A DNA stretch of 64,000 bases from Aspergillus flavus (GCF_009017415.1 NC_092404.1:620001-684000), one strand, 5' to 3'. Shown: positions 46,859 to 58,930, numbered from the stretch's first letter. A program made the numbers and translations. Notes: generated by a model not told the origin, from the sequence alone.

Positions 46859-47904
46859 TCAGTGATTTTCGAGAATCGATGGCGGGGCCCAAACCTTTTT
46901 GAGTCCCTCAAAGGACCCAGCTGATGTCGTCGCAGAGAGGAACTCGAGAGCAGCCGAATCAGCGGGCCAGCGGTCGATCTTGTCAAGCCCGATTGCCCCG
47001 TCGTCTTTGGCATACTTTTGCATCAACTGCATCAAGACTCGCGCGACGGGAAACAAATCCTTTTCTTGGATTCTACCCGGCGGCCGTTTGGAGAAGGAAT
47101 CGAGCCGTGCTAGGAGACAGAATCAGGACTCGGGTTCGCAGCAATCCAAGCCGCGGACTTACCGATCTGAATATTTCCCTCGAGATCCATCAAGATATCG
47201 GACGAATCTAGCGACGGATTATGGAGGTTGTTCGAGACAAGATATGAAAGACCATCAACGAACTACGGATGTTAGCTCCAGTACGCCATAGGACTAGAAG
47301 GAGAAGACGATACCTGAGACATAATAGCAGCCAGCTGTTGGTCGTTTGGGAAGGCTTTGCAGGCAACGATATGGTCCAGGGTGAGTGGATAGAACCTGCT
47401 AATCGTATATAGGCTGTCGGGAGTCCGGAAACATTCCAAAACCGAGGCTACCCTAAGGTGGCGAATAGAACGGAGAAGGCTCAACATTCTCTCTGCATCT
47501 TCTCCGGGGTACTGGCGAATGGTCCAAGGTCCCCGTCTGCCCGATTGCCGAGTGCACACAGTAACCTTTCCTGCAAGGTCACAGTCATAGGATTTCTTAA
47601 AGGTCTTCCACGGCGCTTCATTTCGTACAACCGGATCCGACCCTGCAGCCTCTCCAGCTTCATCGATTTTCGAGAGAGTTAGGGCTCGCGGTGGACCACG
47701 AAGGATCTTACGGCCGGGCTCTGGGGAAGATGGGGATGCGCCTCTTTTCGTCAGGCGTCCCGTGGACTGAGGAGCCTCTTTGCCCTTTTCATCGCCTCTT
47801 GGAGGTGATGACACAGGAGGCAAGGATTCATTGATGGGCGGGTTTGAGACAAAAATCCCATCCAATTCGATCCTAGTGCTTCGCTTGTCAGAATTAGGCT
47901 TCAT
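46859..47904 (-). CDS. Kinase-fold protein, probable pseudokinase
   Basis: Exons 47904-47314, 47262-47163 and 47109-46859 give 313 aa. The first 100 residues are a polar, proline-rich tail. The rest resembles an STE20-like kinase fold: GPWTIRQYP in place of the ATP-lysine strand, AERMLSLLRSIRHLRVASVL (helix C and strand), SRFYPLTLDHIV (hinge), and IMSQFVDGLSYLVSNNLHN. The catalytic loop HRDxxxxN reads HNPSLDSSDIL and DFG is replaced by GNIQIAR, so catalysis is unlikely. The C-lobe helix LFPVARVLMQLMQ is kept. It is transcribed away from the DUF3723 gene; only 260 bp separate their start codons, so a shared promoter is likely. Role inferred as regulatory or scaffolding. Confidence 0.65.
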
Positions 47905-48164
47905 GACTGCAAAAAGACGGCGAGCCGAAGTTCGGAGTGCAATGCCGTATGGAATGGCTCATACATGTCCCAGACCCCATGATTTTATCCTAATGAGGAC
48001 CATATCACTGCGGAAGTACTGAGGAGCTTCTGCGGCGCTAACCGCAGAGGGAATGGGACCTTTTTGTTGCGGTTCCGAGACTTATACAGTTGATGATATA
48101 AATCACCGCCATTGTTCTGTTTCCAGTCCGCTACGAGACTTCGTGACCGCAGCCTGCCTTCATA

Positions 48165-51100
48165 ATGCAGAGGTCTCTATTCACCGAAGAGGAAGTCCGA
48201 CTGGCAACGGAGCGGCGCCTGAAATACCTCGGAACCGCGAAAGTTCCTATCAATCACATTCAATTTGATCCTCCTCTACCCAGAGATCTGGATCCTAAGA
48301 ATTTGAACCGGCTCCGGGAGATCTTCCGTAAGAACCGCTGTCGTCGCCTGGATATTGACAATCACGTCCCGGCCATTGTGTCTCACCATGATCTCAGTCT
48401 CGCCCTCCAAAGGGCGAATGTTCCGCAGGGGTCGTTGCTGACTAATGATCCACGACACTTTCCCCTTTTGGGATTCATTCCTGGGCACTTACGGGCCCTG
48501 CACGGGCGTCACCGAGTGCAGGCGGGCGCCGAGATGCTGCCACCAGCGGACCGTTGGTGGACGGTGGATCTCTACTCGGATGGTACGGCGGCCTCTTTTC
48601 ACATACTCCCCTTGCTTCCAGCTGATAATCAGAACAGACCTCGGTGAGGGCCTGAAGACCTCCCTGGTAGAGGAGTATGCCAATCAGAAGAAACCGACGG
48701 ATGGAGAAATATATCGTAAGATTCGGCAATACGAATTGGAGGACAATGAGACCTTCCGACAGCGTTGGTTCGTCCGATTATCACCGAGCAACCAAGATCG
48801 TCTGGACCAACTGGATAATAGACGGAACCGTCGTCTCCGACGCGCCTTTGATCGACTATTGGCGATTCCGGGGCTTTGGCTTCATGGGATGAGAATCAGC
48901 ATGCTCCACCGTCTGATTGCTACCGGTTGCGTGGAAGTAAGCTGTGGAAATTCCTTCGCTGATTCTAGTGGCCATGCTGATTGCAGCTTTACAGGAGATC
49001 CTCACGTATCTTGACCATATCGGTGACTTCTGGTCCTCTTTGGTTGCCTCCGGTCCTTCAGCTCTGAAGAAGATCGATGCGGACACAGTTGATGCCCTGC
49101 AGCTGCTGGCACCGGGTAAATGCCGATCCGATGCGCAGAAGGCCCGCGGGCTGGTACTCGGTGGTCAAGTATTCGCTGGATTTGACGATGAAGAGCGACG
49201 GCTTATATGGAATCACATGCAAGAGTTCGACGGGCTAATTCCATCTCTATATACTTTTTTTGAAGACTTTAAATATCTGGAAAGCTGCTCGCGGTGCGTG
49301 AAGCGGCTGATTGGACCCTCAACTAACTCTGTATGGAAATCAATGAGCTCGATCTTCATTCCGTCGGAAGGGGGCGAGGGTGTCATTCAAACCTCCGAGT
49401 CGACTTTCCGGTCGGAGCGGGCGTCTGATGCGGAACGCCTCGATAAAGGGTACCTGCAGGTGTGGCTGTATGCGATGAGACACTACCCGTTGATGCCACC
49501 GGACCCAAAGAACGACGACGATTTACTCGCCAAGCCAGAACGGGGCAAGGCTGATGACAGGGTGATTTATGATATGGCCGAACTCGCCCGCCGGCTTGGG
49601 TTTGATTCACCAGAGATCAGGGCGTTGACAGGTGGCTCTCCTGACCATCAAATCGCACGGGCCGCCTTACTTCAGGCTAGGAAACCGGGTCGCTTCCGGT
49701 ATGACCCGCAGCAGTTCGACGCTCTGGTTCAACGTGTGGTCGAATGCTTCGCAGCCGCGGTTCCTGAGGAGGCCGGGCAGGTTTGCGAGCTTCTTGCGGA
49801 CAGCTCGGTGAGTGCTCGGGCTCGCTGCGGAATGCCACGAATGCGTACGCATAAACAGGACAGTCCTTTGCTCTTCTTCGACCGTCTACATGCGGATGTC
49901 GAGGTTGCCGACACAATAACAACGTTCTTTGTCCGACGTTGTGTATATTTTGCTTTCTTCGGGAAACCAGCCCGGCTCGGGTCTGTTGATGACCACACAG
50001 GACATTCTCCTGCAGACGATCCTCCTGGGTCACCATTGTTCGTTGGTGAAATGAGGCCGTCGAATAATCATGAACCAGGAGCACCCCTAGTATCTCGTCC
50101 CCATGGACGAGATGAACTACTAGATAGCTCGCTGAGGATTGGGGCCGACGGGGAAAGGGAGGCTCAGCAACGACGAATGGGGAGTATCCAAGCACGGAGA
50201 CTTCAACCACAGCACGCATCAGTGGACCAAGAGCCGATGGAGCTAGACCGGATTGGCACTGAAGATCCAGACGAGAGCATGTCTGACCCAGAGCCTTTGA
50301 CGTGGGAACGTCCAGGAAGTCCAGCAGTGGCCCCTCAGGTGGAACCTGTACCACCTAGCTCAACGCTAGTCCCTCTTGAATCACTGGAGCACGGCACCGC
50401 GGTCTCAGTGTCTGAAGATGGAGAGCACACGCCACCCGCTCCTGGACAGCCAGAGTCAAACATGCCGCACCAGCCCGTCTTGGATGACATAGATACCTCT
50501 AGTCAACATACGAGGATATCCCTTGAGGCAATACCGCACACGCGAGACTCAACCCAATCTACACCGGCTGCAGACGCTGGGCAAGGCTCCAGTGTCATGA
50601 CGCAGCCGACCTTAGAAGCATACCTTGACCAACTACAGAGGGCCCAGGAAGAGCAGGAAGAACTAGAGAAGCGACTCGAGCGAGAGCGTCTCGAGGAAGA
50701 ACTTCATCTTTCACGTGAGGAAGCACCTGTTTCGGAGCCAGTTCCTCGACAAGGGCAGACTCCGATAATGGGAACTGGGATTGAGTCAACCGATGCGGCT
50801 CAGGGGCAGGCGCCAGCGTCAAGTCCCGGGCAGGGTGACAGCAACATCCGAAGCCACAGTCCGCCTGCTAATATTATCATGCAGGTGGGGGAAACCCCGC
50901 CATACGTCGGCATTACATTTTGGAGCTATGAGCGAGATGACTGGAGGTTATCGGATAATCTACAAGTAGATCCGTCGGACCCGTCGCCAGTAGAACGTGT
51001 TGCGAGAAAGTATACTTGGAAAGATTATTCGTTATACGACAAGAATATGCAGAGCCTCAGTCCGGCACAGTGCTATCGCGCGGCTACTATTGATGGCAAC

Positions 51101-51268
51101 AATGCGATATTTATCATCTCAAAGCACGAGGAGGAAAAGCTTGCAGCCGAGGGCCGGTTCGTGAACGATAAAAAGATTCTGTCGTTGGTTTCACGTGTAC
51201 TTGAGCCAGAACCAGCATCCCCAGTGAAACGCCTCCGATTCCGTTCTGTTTCGCCAGAGGAGCTATGA
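48165..51268 (+). CDS. DUF3723-family protein
   Basis: Exons 48165-48582, 48638-48936 and 48995-51268 give 996 aa. The first about 550 residues follow the DUF3723 pattern: RLKYLGTAKVPINHIQFDPP, RLREIFRKN-CRRLD, LHGRHRVQAGAEMLPPADRW, KKPTDGEIYRKIRQYE, RQRWFVRLSPSNQDRLDQL, MRISMLHRLIATGCVEEILTYL, and FDGLIPSLYTFFEDFKYLESC. The remainder is polar and acidic with a coiled coil (LQRAQEEQEELEKRLERERL, near residue 780) and a conserved C-terminal segment. LHGRHRV resembles a ParB-like motif; that is my inference. DUF3723 genes are frequent Starship cargo with unknown function. The acceptor of exon 2 is the second AG (48636-48637), needed for frame. Confidence 0.85.
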
Positions 51269-51642
51269 GCCGCCTTTCATGTTTAACTTGCAGATATGTG
51301 ACTAGACTTAAGGCGCATTCCTGAATATGGCGTTTAGAGGAATGGGTCGGGCGTCTCAAAGCGAGAGGCGGAACAGGATGCATTTTCTGTGTCGTGATAT
51401 GGAATATGAAGAGTATTCTATGTGTGTCGTCATGTGTATCGCCTCGTATGAGCAGGATCCTGTGTGAATGGCCACGTGAGTGTATTCGACTTGGAAATGC
51501 CAGATTAAGAAGACCTTCCTGAGAGAGAACCCTTCTTGTGAGGATCCTCTTGTGAGGAAATGCACCATGTGACTCTCGACTTGGAATAGACCACCAGCTG
51601 AGAGGAAAAGGGCCTTGTGAACCATCTCCTGAGACAGCTCTA
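51269..51642. other. 3' flank of the DUF3723 gene
   Basis: No gene recognised. It has several short imperfect repeats of CTTGTGAGGA/CCTTGTGA between 51535 and 51620. Confidence 0.45.
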
Positions 51643-51746
51643 GTAATAGGATCTTCCAATCAAGGCCTCAGCGCTCACATTCCTCCGCATAGGTCGTCGG
51701 TTGGACTCGCTGGCGAAGACCTCGGCGGCTGCGGTCCACTGCGGTT
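51643..51746 (+). repeat. Direct repeat, left copy
   Basis: About 100 bases matching 62233-62342 at roughly four bases in five. Shared blocks include CTTCCAATCAAG, GTTGGACTCGCTGGCGAAGA and TCGGCGGCTGCGGT. Both copies are in the same orientation and bracket the 52-62 kb gene cluster. Confidence 0.8.
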
Positions 51747-52279
51747 ATCCATACATTGGCCGCAGCAGTTCAAGAATAACTGATCTCATTGGCCTTTCAG
51801 ACCCACCGTGTGAATTTATAGGAATGGGGAATCAAATCGCTGGTCGAGTTTTTTCAATGTTGTCTTTCGGGCAATTTTATGATTCGATCATCGTTTGGGC
51901 CTAGCTCTAGTATATAACAGCAATCACGCGTGGAGAGTAGTCTATTCCACTGTGCGATAACCTGGCCGCCTCGATAGGTAACGAGGTAAAAGAGAAAAAT
52001 ATGTCCTGAGGCGGCGGACAGTCCATGTGGTTATGCCTGTCTTATTGTCACAAATGGCCACCTGCTATAGAGACTGGGTTTTCAGCTACATCCAATCGGT
52101 TTGGTGACGAACGTGTGGGCCCAAGAAATACCATGGCGCTAGCCGGCTTCACCATACGAGACACCTGGACTGCACCCATCCACCATCGGGTACCTGCCAC
52201 TCGAGTTATTGACGTGAAGCACGAAGAAGTATGATCGTAGCTCGAATGCAGGATCACAACAGTAGCCCCCACTCCATCC
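51747..52279. other. Intergenic before the GMC locus
   Basis: Only short frames; nothing recognised. Confidence 0.45.
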
Positions 52280-54026
52280 TTATGATGTCGGCATCTAGAG
52301 TTATCAGAGTCAGTACTTGTGTGCCGAGGCCACTACCAATAGCGGATGCCTACCTTTTCACCAACAGCGTAGGTCGTTGCCAGCGGTGGAGCCGTCAAAA
52401 GCATCGGCCAGAAGCTTGTGTCAACGACCCTCAGACCTTCCACACCATATACTTTCATCCGAGGATCCACAACTCCTCCCATGTTTCTAGGCATCATGGC
52501 AGCTGTACAACATTCATGTCCACCAGTGACCCCCATCGTTGCAGCAAAAATTACCTTCAGCTGCTCTATCGATGTGATGTTATCGCCGAACGGCGCAGCT
52601 TCATGCGGTCCAAGGCTTTGCATATAGGGGGTGGACATAATCTCTCTGTTTTTACCGAAAGTGGCAAGGAACAGGTCAAGGTCGAGGGGGTCAGTAGCGG
52701 TGCCAAAGTCAACTAAGGGCGGAGCCCGAGGGTCAGTTGATTTGATGTTGACCGAGCCACGACTGAGGGGTTTGAGCAAAGTTATTGTGGCAACTCTCCC
52801 GGTGGTCCAGTGTATTAGCCCGACGGGTACGTCAGGGCCTTCCAGCTGGGAGAGGATATGTTCCCGTTGAGCTATATAGCCTGCTCTGACGGTGGGGTGA
52901 AGGTTGGATGGTAAAGATGTGGACACATGAGCGACTCGGGCTGAGGACACGATATCTTTCCAGTTAGAGGTTGTGTTTCTGAGAGGTGGATTGGCAAGCA
53001 TCGTGCCTAGACCCCGCACTATGGTATAGGCTCCTTCTCTTGCAGTGTTATATAAATCCCGCTGTTCCGCATCATATGTTGCGTTGGTGTCGAGCATATC
53101 CGTGTTTGGCATTGCGTTATTCTTAACTGTGCCTTATTAGCACGCGCATGGATAATCTGTATGGTTGCTCACAAGTATATGGAATAGTCAAACTCGGATG
53201 ATCTTGGAAGTTAGCTCCGACGCCAGGAAGGTCAGAAACAACTTTTATCTCCAAGTCCCTAAGGATTTTTCTAGACCAAGTGGTGAGAAATATAGCATTA
53301 GGATACAGGATTATACTTACCACTGCCAGGGAAGTAGTAGTTTGGGTAAGACGCTTGGACGGGGCCTTCAGTTCCGTGAGCCGACTCTACCCATGAGATG
53401 TTGGCTTCAGCGGCGAACTGCTCCGACGGCAGTGTAAAGCTCTCAGACTATAGAAGCATGAGAAGTGATCAGGGAAAAGGTTCTACGAAGTGAATACTCA
53501 CTTTCTTGAAATAGGGCAACAAGTCGTCCCACGCCCAGCCTTTGGCGCCTAGTTCCTCCCATGCCGCATACTCAGGTTTAGCGCCTCGCAGATAAACCAT
53601 TGCGTTAACTACCGAGCCGCCACCAACAACACGAGCACAAGTGGCCAGGAATGTACGGTTGTTCAGTGCTGTCTGCGGCTGGCTTGTCAGAGGTTGCCAG
53701 ATATAGGCAGCAGGGTCATAAGCTCCGGGAATTGTGACACCCTCTCGCCCATCATCCAATGGGCCGGCCTCAATGACCAATACTTTGACTATATTCTCAC
53801 TCAGCATGTTGACCTAGACAGGATGATGGTCACTGTGGTTACCAGCCGGGTGTTCAGTGAGACGATCGGCCACAGTGAGGCCCGAAACGCCTCCTCCAAC
53901 AATGATAAAGTCATACTTGGTAGCCGACGCTACTTCGTGGGAAACTCTAGTCGCAAGTTGAGAAGTGTGCAAAGCATTTGTCAAGGCAATAAAGCCAAGA
54001 ATGTAGACCACAATATTAGTAGCCAT
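52280..54026 (-). pseudogene. GMC-type FAD oxidoreductase with internal deletion
   Basis: Secreted glucose-methanol-choline oxidoreductase by family. The start at 54026 gives a signal peptide (MATNIVVYILGFIALTNALH), then the FAD motif FIIVGGGVSGLTVADRL. An intron with acceptor ATATAG restores VKVLVIEAGPLDD; CARVVGGGSVVNAMVYLRGA follows. After YYFPGS (about 53320) the usual next 100 or so residues, including the second FAD segment up to SGIGP, are missing. Sequence resumes at [25 protein letters not shown], and the intron-like piece between does not join in phase. The C-terminal substrate domain is present (52333-53112, with GHECCTAAM and VVDTSFWP), but the last exon ends early (KMPTS). Probably inactive; an assembly gap is an alternative. 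Confidence 0.65.
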
Positions 54027-54834
54027 AGTGCCTCTGGATAACAAAAGAATAATAGACAGAAGCCCAGCGGAGCATGAGTGGCCGACTTTATAGTATTTGA
54101 TCTTGTATGAGCAACGGAGTCACCGGGCCTAGGCATACAATGTAGTTGCCCCTGAGTATCCGCTAAATTCCTGTCGCCTTCACACACGTCTGTTGACTTA
54201 CGGTTATTGTGTCCTTGGCGGAGGCCTACGTCTCGTTCAGCTTGGTATCTTTTTGTTGTGTTGTTGGTGTTTGACACGGTACTTACTCTGAGTGCGTATT
54301 ACCTGTCATGGAATCGGGGCAGTGCACCGGTTGAGGGATTGATTCGGACAAAGTCTAACGCGACTAGGACGTGTATACTATCACCGGATGTGCTTGGCAA
54401 TTTCCATTGTTGGTTGATAGTTCCGGAAGGCCTTCGTCTAGGGCAGGGATTGTCCCAAAGATCGCATACACTAAAGGGAAACTCACATGATGCACGGATA
54501 CTAACGTAGAACGGCACCGTATTCATACGATAAACTGCGACTCCACCCTAATGGCAAGTGGGTTAGAGTTACGAATTTATAAGGATTTACGTTCGGGGGA
54601 ATTTCTGATTGAAGGGCGCCGCATCACAAGGCCGCTCTGACGAAACATTCAACGTCGTGCTCACGATTCTTTTACGTGCTCTTGCCCCTCATATGAGCAA
54701 CTACCGTGCATGTACAGTATACCGAACCCATTAATTGGCGCTTCTACATCTTGCATCATTCTACCACGGAGCCAAACCAAGACCGACACGCAGCAAAACT
54801 TCTGTTTGGATGAGTAGGGAAACGGTGAGTGCAA
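54027..54834. other. Intergenic between GMC locus and regulator
   Basis: Holds the 5' side of the GMC locus, one palindromic operator candidate (54518-54529) and the 3' side of the regulator gene. No gene recognised. Confidence 0.5.
54518..54529. promoter_or_regulatory. Operator candidate 1 (CGTATTCATACG)
   Basis: Perfect CGTATNNATACG palindrome, between the GMC locus and the regulator gene. Confidence 0.6.
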
Positions 54835-56049
54835 CTAAACCAGATGCTGCGTTTTATGGCAGCCAAGTGTAGCAATAGAGCCCTGGACCCCAGGGGAGAG
54901 AACAAGTGTCTTCCCAAATACTACGTCCTCGGGCCACCGTATAGTGTACTCCATATCGTCCTTAAGGAGGCCGCGAATTTGTCGGAGGAGCACCGCGGGC
55001 CAGCTCTGCAAATACCAATTGTCTCCACCCAAATGCATCAGGACGGCAAAATGGGCAAATATTACGATGGCCGCTTTATGGTGGGCAGAGCACATATCCA
55101 AGAAGGCGCTGTCAACGTGGCTTGCCCACCCCCATATCGCCCGGATTTGTGCCGGATTACCTGGATCGCACACAAAATGGGCAATGCTGACAAAGAGTGA
55201 CTCTGCAGCATGGAGACACACCACTCTTGCCTGATCCATGCACTGACGCTGTATAAAAGCTCGCAACGATACCAACTGCGGAAAGGCTGATTCGAGACCC
55301 TGGATGGGCTCAAGCTTGCATGGGTAAAATTTCCCCACAAGAAATGGATCCGAAATGGTGACAGATGCAAGGTGTTGCTGGACGAGCGAGGTCGAGCTCC
55401 TGCCCAGGCGAATAGCTTGCACAAGTTCTTTGACAGGGTCGAAATTTGGTTGGATGCGGCTCGAAAGAGCTGGACGGCGGAGAGGCTCCGCCAAGGCATA
55501 CATTGAAGTATAGAAGCAGAAGCTCAGTAGGGCTCGACAATGCGACTCGTCCAATTGCTGGACATGCGGTCGAGCCCGTGTAATTGCGGCTTGCCGGTGC
55601 GCGACCGCCCTGGTGTACCACCTCGTCTGGGACGGGTCTTCGTCGAAAAGCTGAAGAGCCGCAAGAGCAAGAATGCTATTAAGCAGGTAGTGGTGGGAGA
55701 AGCCGAGACGAACGATGTCGTGGTCTGACTGTTTGGCTGGCCCAGATGCGTTTGCAGGAATGGGACGCCGGTACCAGTAGTCAAGTAATTGGAGATCGTC
55801 CAGTGTATCCTGACTGAGCGTTGCCGTTGTGACGCCCGGCGTGGAAAAACCACACTGGATATTATGCCGCTGGCAGTTCAAACATTGTGGATGAACCTCA
55901 TTGCACTGGGGCCAGATTCTTTTAGCTTGGACGTTCGCTCGCGGAGATTTGTGCCTCCGAGGTCGGCAGTACCATACCTTGACATGTCGCTCTTTGCACT
56001 GCTCGCAACCTTCGCGGGACTTTAGATGAGCTCTGCGTTTTCTATTCAT
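54835..56049 (-). CDS. Zn2Cys6 transcription factor (Upc2-like)
   Basis: Two exons (56049-55978, 55905-54835) give 380 aa. The join rebuilds a complete binuclear zinc cluster with C15, C18, C25, C32, C35 and C42 (CX2CX6CX6CX2CX6C). The basic N-terminus MNRKRRAHLKSREGCEQCKE and the length are those of the Upc2/sterol-uptake-regulator-like group. The rest is helical, with HHYLLNSILALAALQL and ARPHVQQLDESHCRALLSF typical of their C-terminal regulatory domain. Yeast Upc2 binds TCGTATA; CGTATNNATACG palindromes lie on both sides of this gene. It probably regulates the neighbouring exporter, oxidoreductases and itself. Sterol control is not implied by this evidence. Confidence 0.85.
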   Translation of the reverse strand: MNRKRRAHLKSREGCEQCKERHVKVWYCRPRRHKSPRANVQAKRIWPQCNEVHPQCLNCQRHNIQCGFSTPGVTTATLSQDTLDDLQLLDYWYRRPIPANASGPAKQSDHDIVRLGFSHHYLLNSILALAALQLFDEDPSQTRWYTRAVAHRQAAITRARPHVQQLDESHCRALLSFCFYTSMYALAEPLRRPALSSRIQPNFDPVKELVQAIRLGRSSTSLVQQHLASVTISDPFLVGKFYPCKLEPIQGLESAFPQLVSLRAFIQRQCMDQARVVCLHAAESLFVSIAHFVCDPGNPAQIRAIWGWASHVDSAFLDMCSAHHKAAIVIFAHFAVLMHLGGDNWYLQSWPAVLLRQIRGLLKDDMEYTIRWPEDVVFGKTLVLSPGVQGSIATLGCHKTQHLV

Positions 56050-56135
56050 TATCTTGGATGTTTCAGAGAGGGGTAGACGAAGCCGTAGGGTAAGCGTGGC
56101 TGAGTTGACAGAGCACGGCGATCAGAGCTGTTCAT

Positions 56136-56147
56136 CGTATAAATACG
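56136..56147. promoter_or_regulatory. Operator candidate 2 (CGTATAAATACG)
   Basis: Perfect CGTATNNATACG palindrome; with its 5' neighbour base it contains TCGTATA, the core bound by yeast Upc2. Confidence 0.7.
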
Positions 56148-56199
56148 GTGCCTAAGTGATGATCCCTGATTTGCCACATTCTTGCAAAGGTCTAGACAT

Positions 56200-56211
56200 C
56201 GTATTAATACG
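56200..56211. promoter_or_regulatory. Operator candidate 3 (CGTATTAATACG)
   Basis: Fully symmetric CGTATTAATACG, 64 bases from candidate 2 in the regulator promoter. Confidence 0.7.
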
Positions 56212-56568
56212 ACAAGGTTTGGCCCACTTAGAGGCGTTGTGGCCAATGACTACGACCAGCCAAGACCGGCTGTCCGTGCTTGGTCCCGGTAGAAAGCGGA
56301 GTGGATATGCTCCGTACATTTGGTTAAAGATTTCCGCCATGCCGATAGCAACACTCCATGCGACAATATGATAAGTATGACTGTGTGTGTTCATTCAATA
56401 AGGGCCAGCCACTGGATACGATCTTGTTCAGTATTTGGATTGATATATTACATAGTCTGGTGAGCTGGACATATTCTAGCATCGTCCGAACAGCTTGACT
56501 AATAAGTGTAGTAAGTACTTGAGATAGCAACAAGCGTGGCAGCAAGCAGTTGGCCACCTTGAAACCTG

Positions 56569-58510
56569 TTAAGCCTCTTCTTTTGTCCCTTTATCATTCT
56601 GACCCCCAGTCACATTGTTCTCACTCTCTGGTGTAGTTCTCTTCACACTGCGCCATTCCATCGCGAGGGCACCGAGGATAGTGAGGCATGCCAGGATCAA
56701 CCCCACCAGAAAAACCTGCCGGAGTGCCTCATTGTACGCTGAAATCACCACTGGCCTGATATTACCCGGCAGCTGTGTGATCGTAGTGGCGCCCTCGCTC
56801 TGAAGAAATGTTGCATCAAAGCCCGGAACGCCTTGTAGCCGCATTAACAACTGGTTACCGAGAACGTTCTGGCCCACGCTAATAAAGACAGTACCACCCA
56901 ATAACTGGCTGAAGAGCATAAGAGAGGTACCGATTGGGACGTCCTCCGCTGGCAGCACGGTCTGCGCTGCCAAGTTTGGTGCCTGGAACGATTGCCCTAG
57001 TCCCACGCCAAAGAGCACCTGGTAGCCAATCCATCTGGATCCTGGTGTTTCAACTCGGAGAGTGCTTATAAGCCCAGCGCCGACGGCCATGAGGCTCACC
57101 CCGATAATCAAGAACGGCGTGTAGTATCCAATGCGAGACGTTAGGACTCCAGCCACAACTGACGACACCACCATCCCAAGTACCAAGGGTAGCAGTCGAA
57201 TCCCGGAATCCATCGCCGAGAGGCCGTGGATGGCTTGGAACCAGATGGGTAGGAAATATATGAAGATCATCATCTGCGCACCGATGCAAAACGTGGAATA
57301 GAGCCCGGCATAGATACTGCGCTGAGCAAAGATCCGCGAGGGAACTGTTGCCGTCTCAGGCTTAAGGATTTGCACTACAATGAAGGCGACGAGAAGAAAT
57401 CCGGCAATGATCAAAAGGATGATGATGCGCCATGTACTCCACTACCAGCAAGGCAAAGTCAGTTAAAGCTGCTTTGTTGGGAAGCTCTTTCAGTAGTAGA
57501 CGTGTAATATCAGCCATACCGCGTAAGTTGAGCCTCCCCACTGCAGAGCAAGTAGCAAGCAGACGACACCAGGAATGAGTGCCCCCGTTCCAAGTAAGTC
57601 AAGGCGTGACATTTTGGTCTTGAGCGGCAATTTGGTTGAAGCTCGATCCGGCACGTGGAGGAGAAAGAAAATGAAGACCACGGCGAACGCCCCGAACGGC
57701 AAATTGATGTAGAAGCACCAACGCCACGTAACCTCAGTCGTAAAAACGCCTCCCAGTAAAGGGCCAATAATTGAGGAGAGACCGAATACTGCACCGAATA
57801 TACCCTGGTACATTGGCCGCTTGCGTAGTGGGATAGCATAGACAATAATAACAAGCTATCACACACAGTCAGTGACAAATCTAAAGCACACGCAGGTGGG
57901 GCCTCCAGAGCTCAATCACCAAAGTAATCATATTGAGCATGGAATTTCATGCTGCCCTGTTACTTACCGTGCCTGACATGATCCCCGCTGACCCGAGGCC
58001 AGCGATTGCCCGTCCGAGGATGAACGCGACAGAGCTTGGTGCCGCGCCACAAATCGCGGAACCAATTTCAAAGAGTAGGATAGCGGATAAAAAGGTATAT
58101 TTAACGCTGAAAAATGTATAGATCTTACCAAAAAGCAGCTGAAAGGCGCAATTCGTAAGCAAGTAGGCGCTGCCGTACCAGCCTATATCTGTTACCGAAC
58201 CAAATTCGTCCGTGATCTGGGGAATGGCTGTAGAGATGACAAGACGGTCCTAGCTCGGTCAGTGAACGGGCTGTGGATGTATGGATGAATGGCGGAGCAT
58301 GCACTGAGGGCCGCAGGGACCTACCAATGCCACCAGAAACATGGTCACAAATACTGCTAATAGAAGCAGTGCCAGCTGAATTCCTGTGGGATACACATCG
58401 CTTGACGCTGTGATTCTGGTTCGATCCCCAGACTCTGTAATCGTATCGTGGACTGGGTCTTCTGTGCTAGCCCTAGGAATGGTCGTCCGAGACTCTTGAG
58501 CTTCTGCCAT
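56569..58510 (-). CDS. DHA2-type MFS drug/metabolite exporter
   Basis: About 14-TM major facilitator of the fungal multidrug and toxin-efflux group, expected in the plasma membrane and driven by proton exchange. Exons begin at 58510 and end at 56569. The hydrophilic N-terminus [15 protein letters not shown] is followed by TM1, [28 protein letters not shown] and [16 protein letters not shown]. Then come [20 protein letters not shown] and [14 protein letters not shown], which is the DHA2 signature. The C-terminal half has [18 protein letters not shown] and [15 protein letters not shown]. Join points between exons agree in phase. Intact. Adjacent to the Zn2Cys6 gene and probably co-regulated with it. 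Confidence 0.88.
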
Positions 58511-58894
58511 AACAGGCGGTTCGTTTGTACAAGGGTCTTCGCAAATGTGCAGAGTAAACTGTGACTGGAAACGACGTATGCTAAGCCACTTCTAATAGCT
58601 CGAAGATCTCCAGCGGTAAAAAGGACTGGATGGGCTGAAGAGTATAGCGGTTGTAGGGGGATAAAAAGGAATCTCACAACATACGCTTGCCAAATACCAT
58701 GCTGTGTTTATATGGACACCTGCTGAGATGTCTGTCATTGCCGGGCCGCTTTTCTTTTTCTCTTTATATAAGTTCTACCTTAGTTTATTCCTTGTCAAAT
58801 ATCAGTTAATGGCACTCAGCAAGATGTAACATGGCTCTATTGTTTGACACCCCACCGAATCTGAGGGCCAGTCTCAAATCTAGGTTCGAGTCAC

Positions 58895-58906
58895 CGTATG
58901 AATACG
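58895..58906. promoter_or_regulatory. Operator candidate 4 (CGTATGAATACG)
   Basis: Perfect CGTATNNATACG palindrome in the divergent promoter region between exporter and SDR. Confidence 0.7.
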
Positions 58907-58930
58907 GGTGGCGGCTCCGCGAACTCCTCC

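Larger units (their letters stand above)
56050..56568. other. Regulator promoter with two operator candidates
   Basis: Region between the regulator start and the exporter 3' end, both on the minus strand. Two palindromes lie 87 and 151 bases upstream of the regulator ATG, so autoregulation is likely. Nothing else is recognised. Confidence 0.6.

Noticed and set aside
49677..50354. Long minus-strand frame inside the DUF3723 gene
   Set aside because: Antisense shadow of a strongly supported coding exon.
53123..53323. Retained 50-base intron-like piece in the GMC locus as the explanation for the missing segment
   Set aside because: Splicing it out does not restore frame, and the missing family segment is about 100 residues long.
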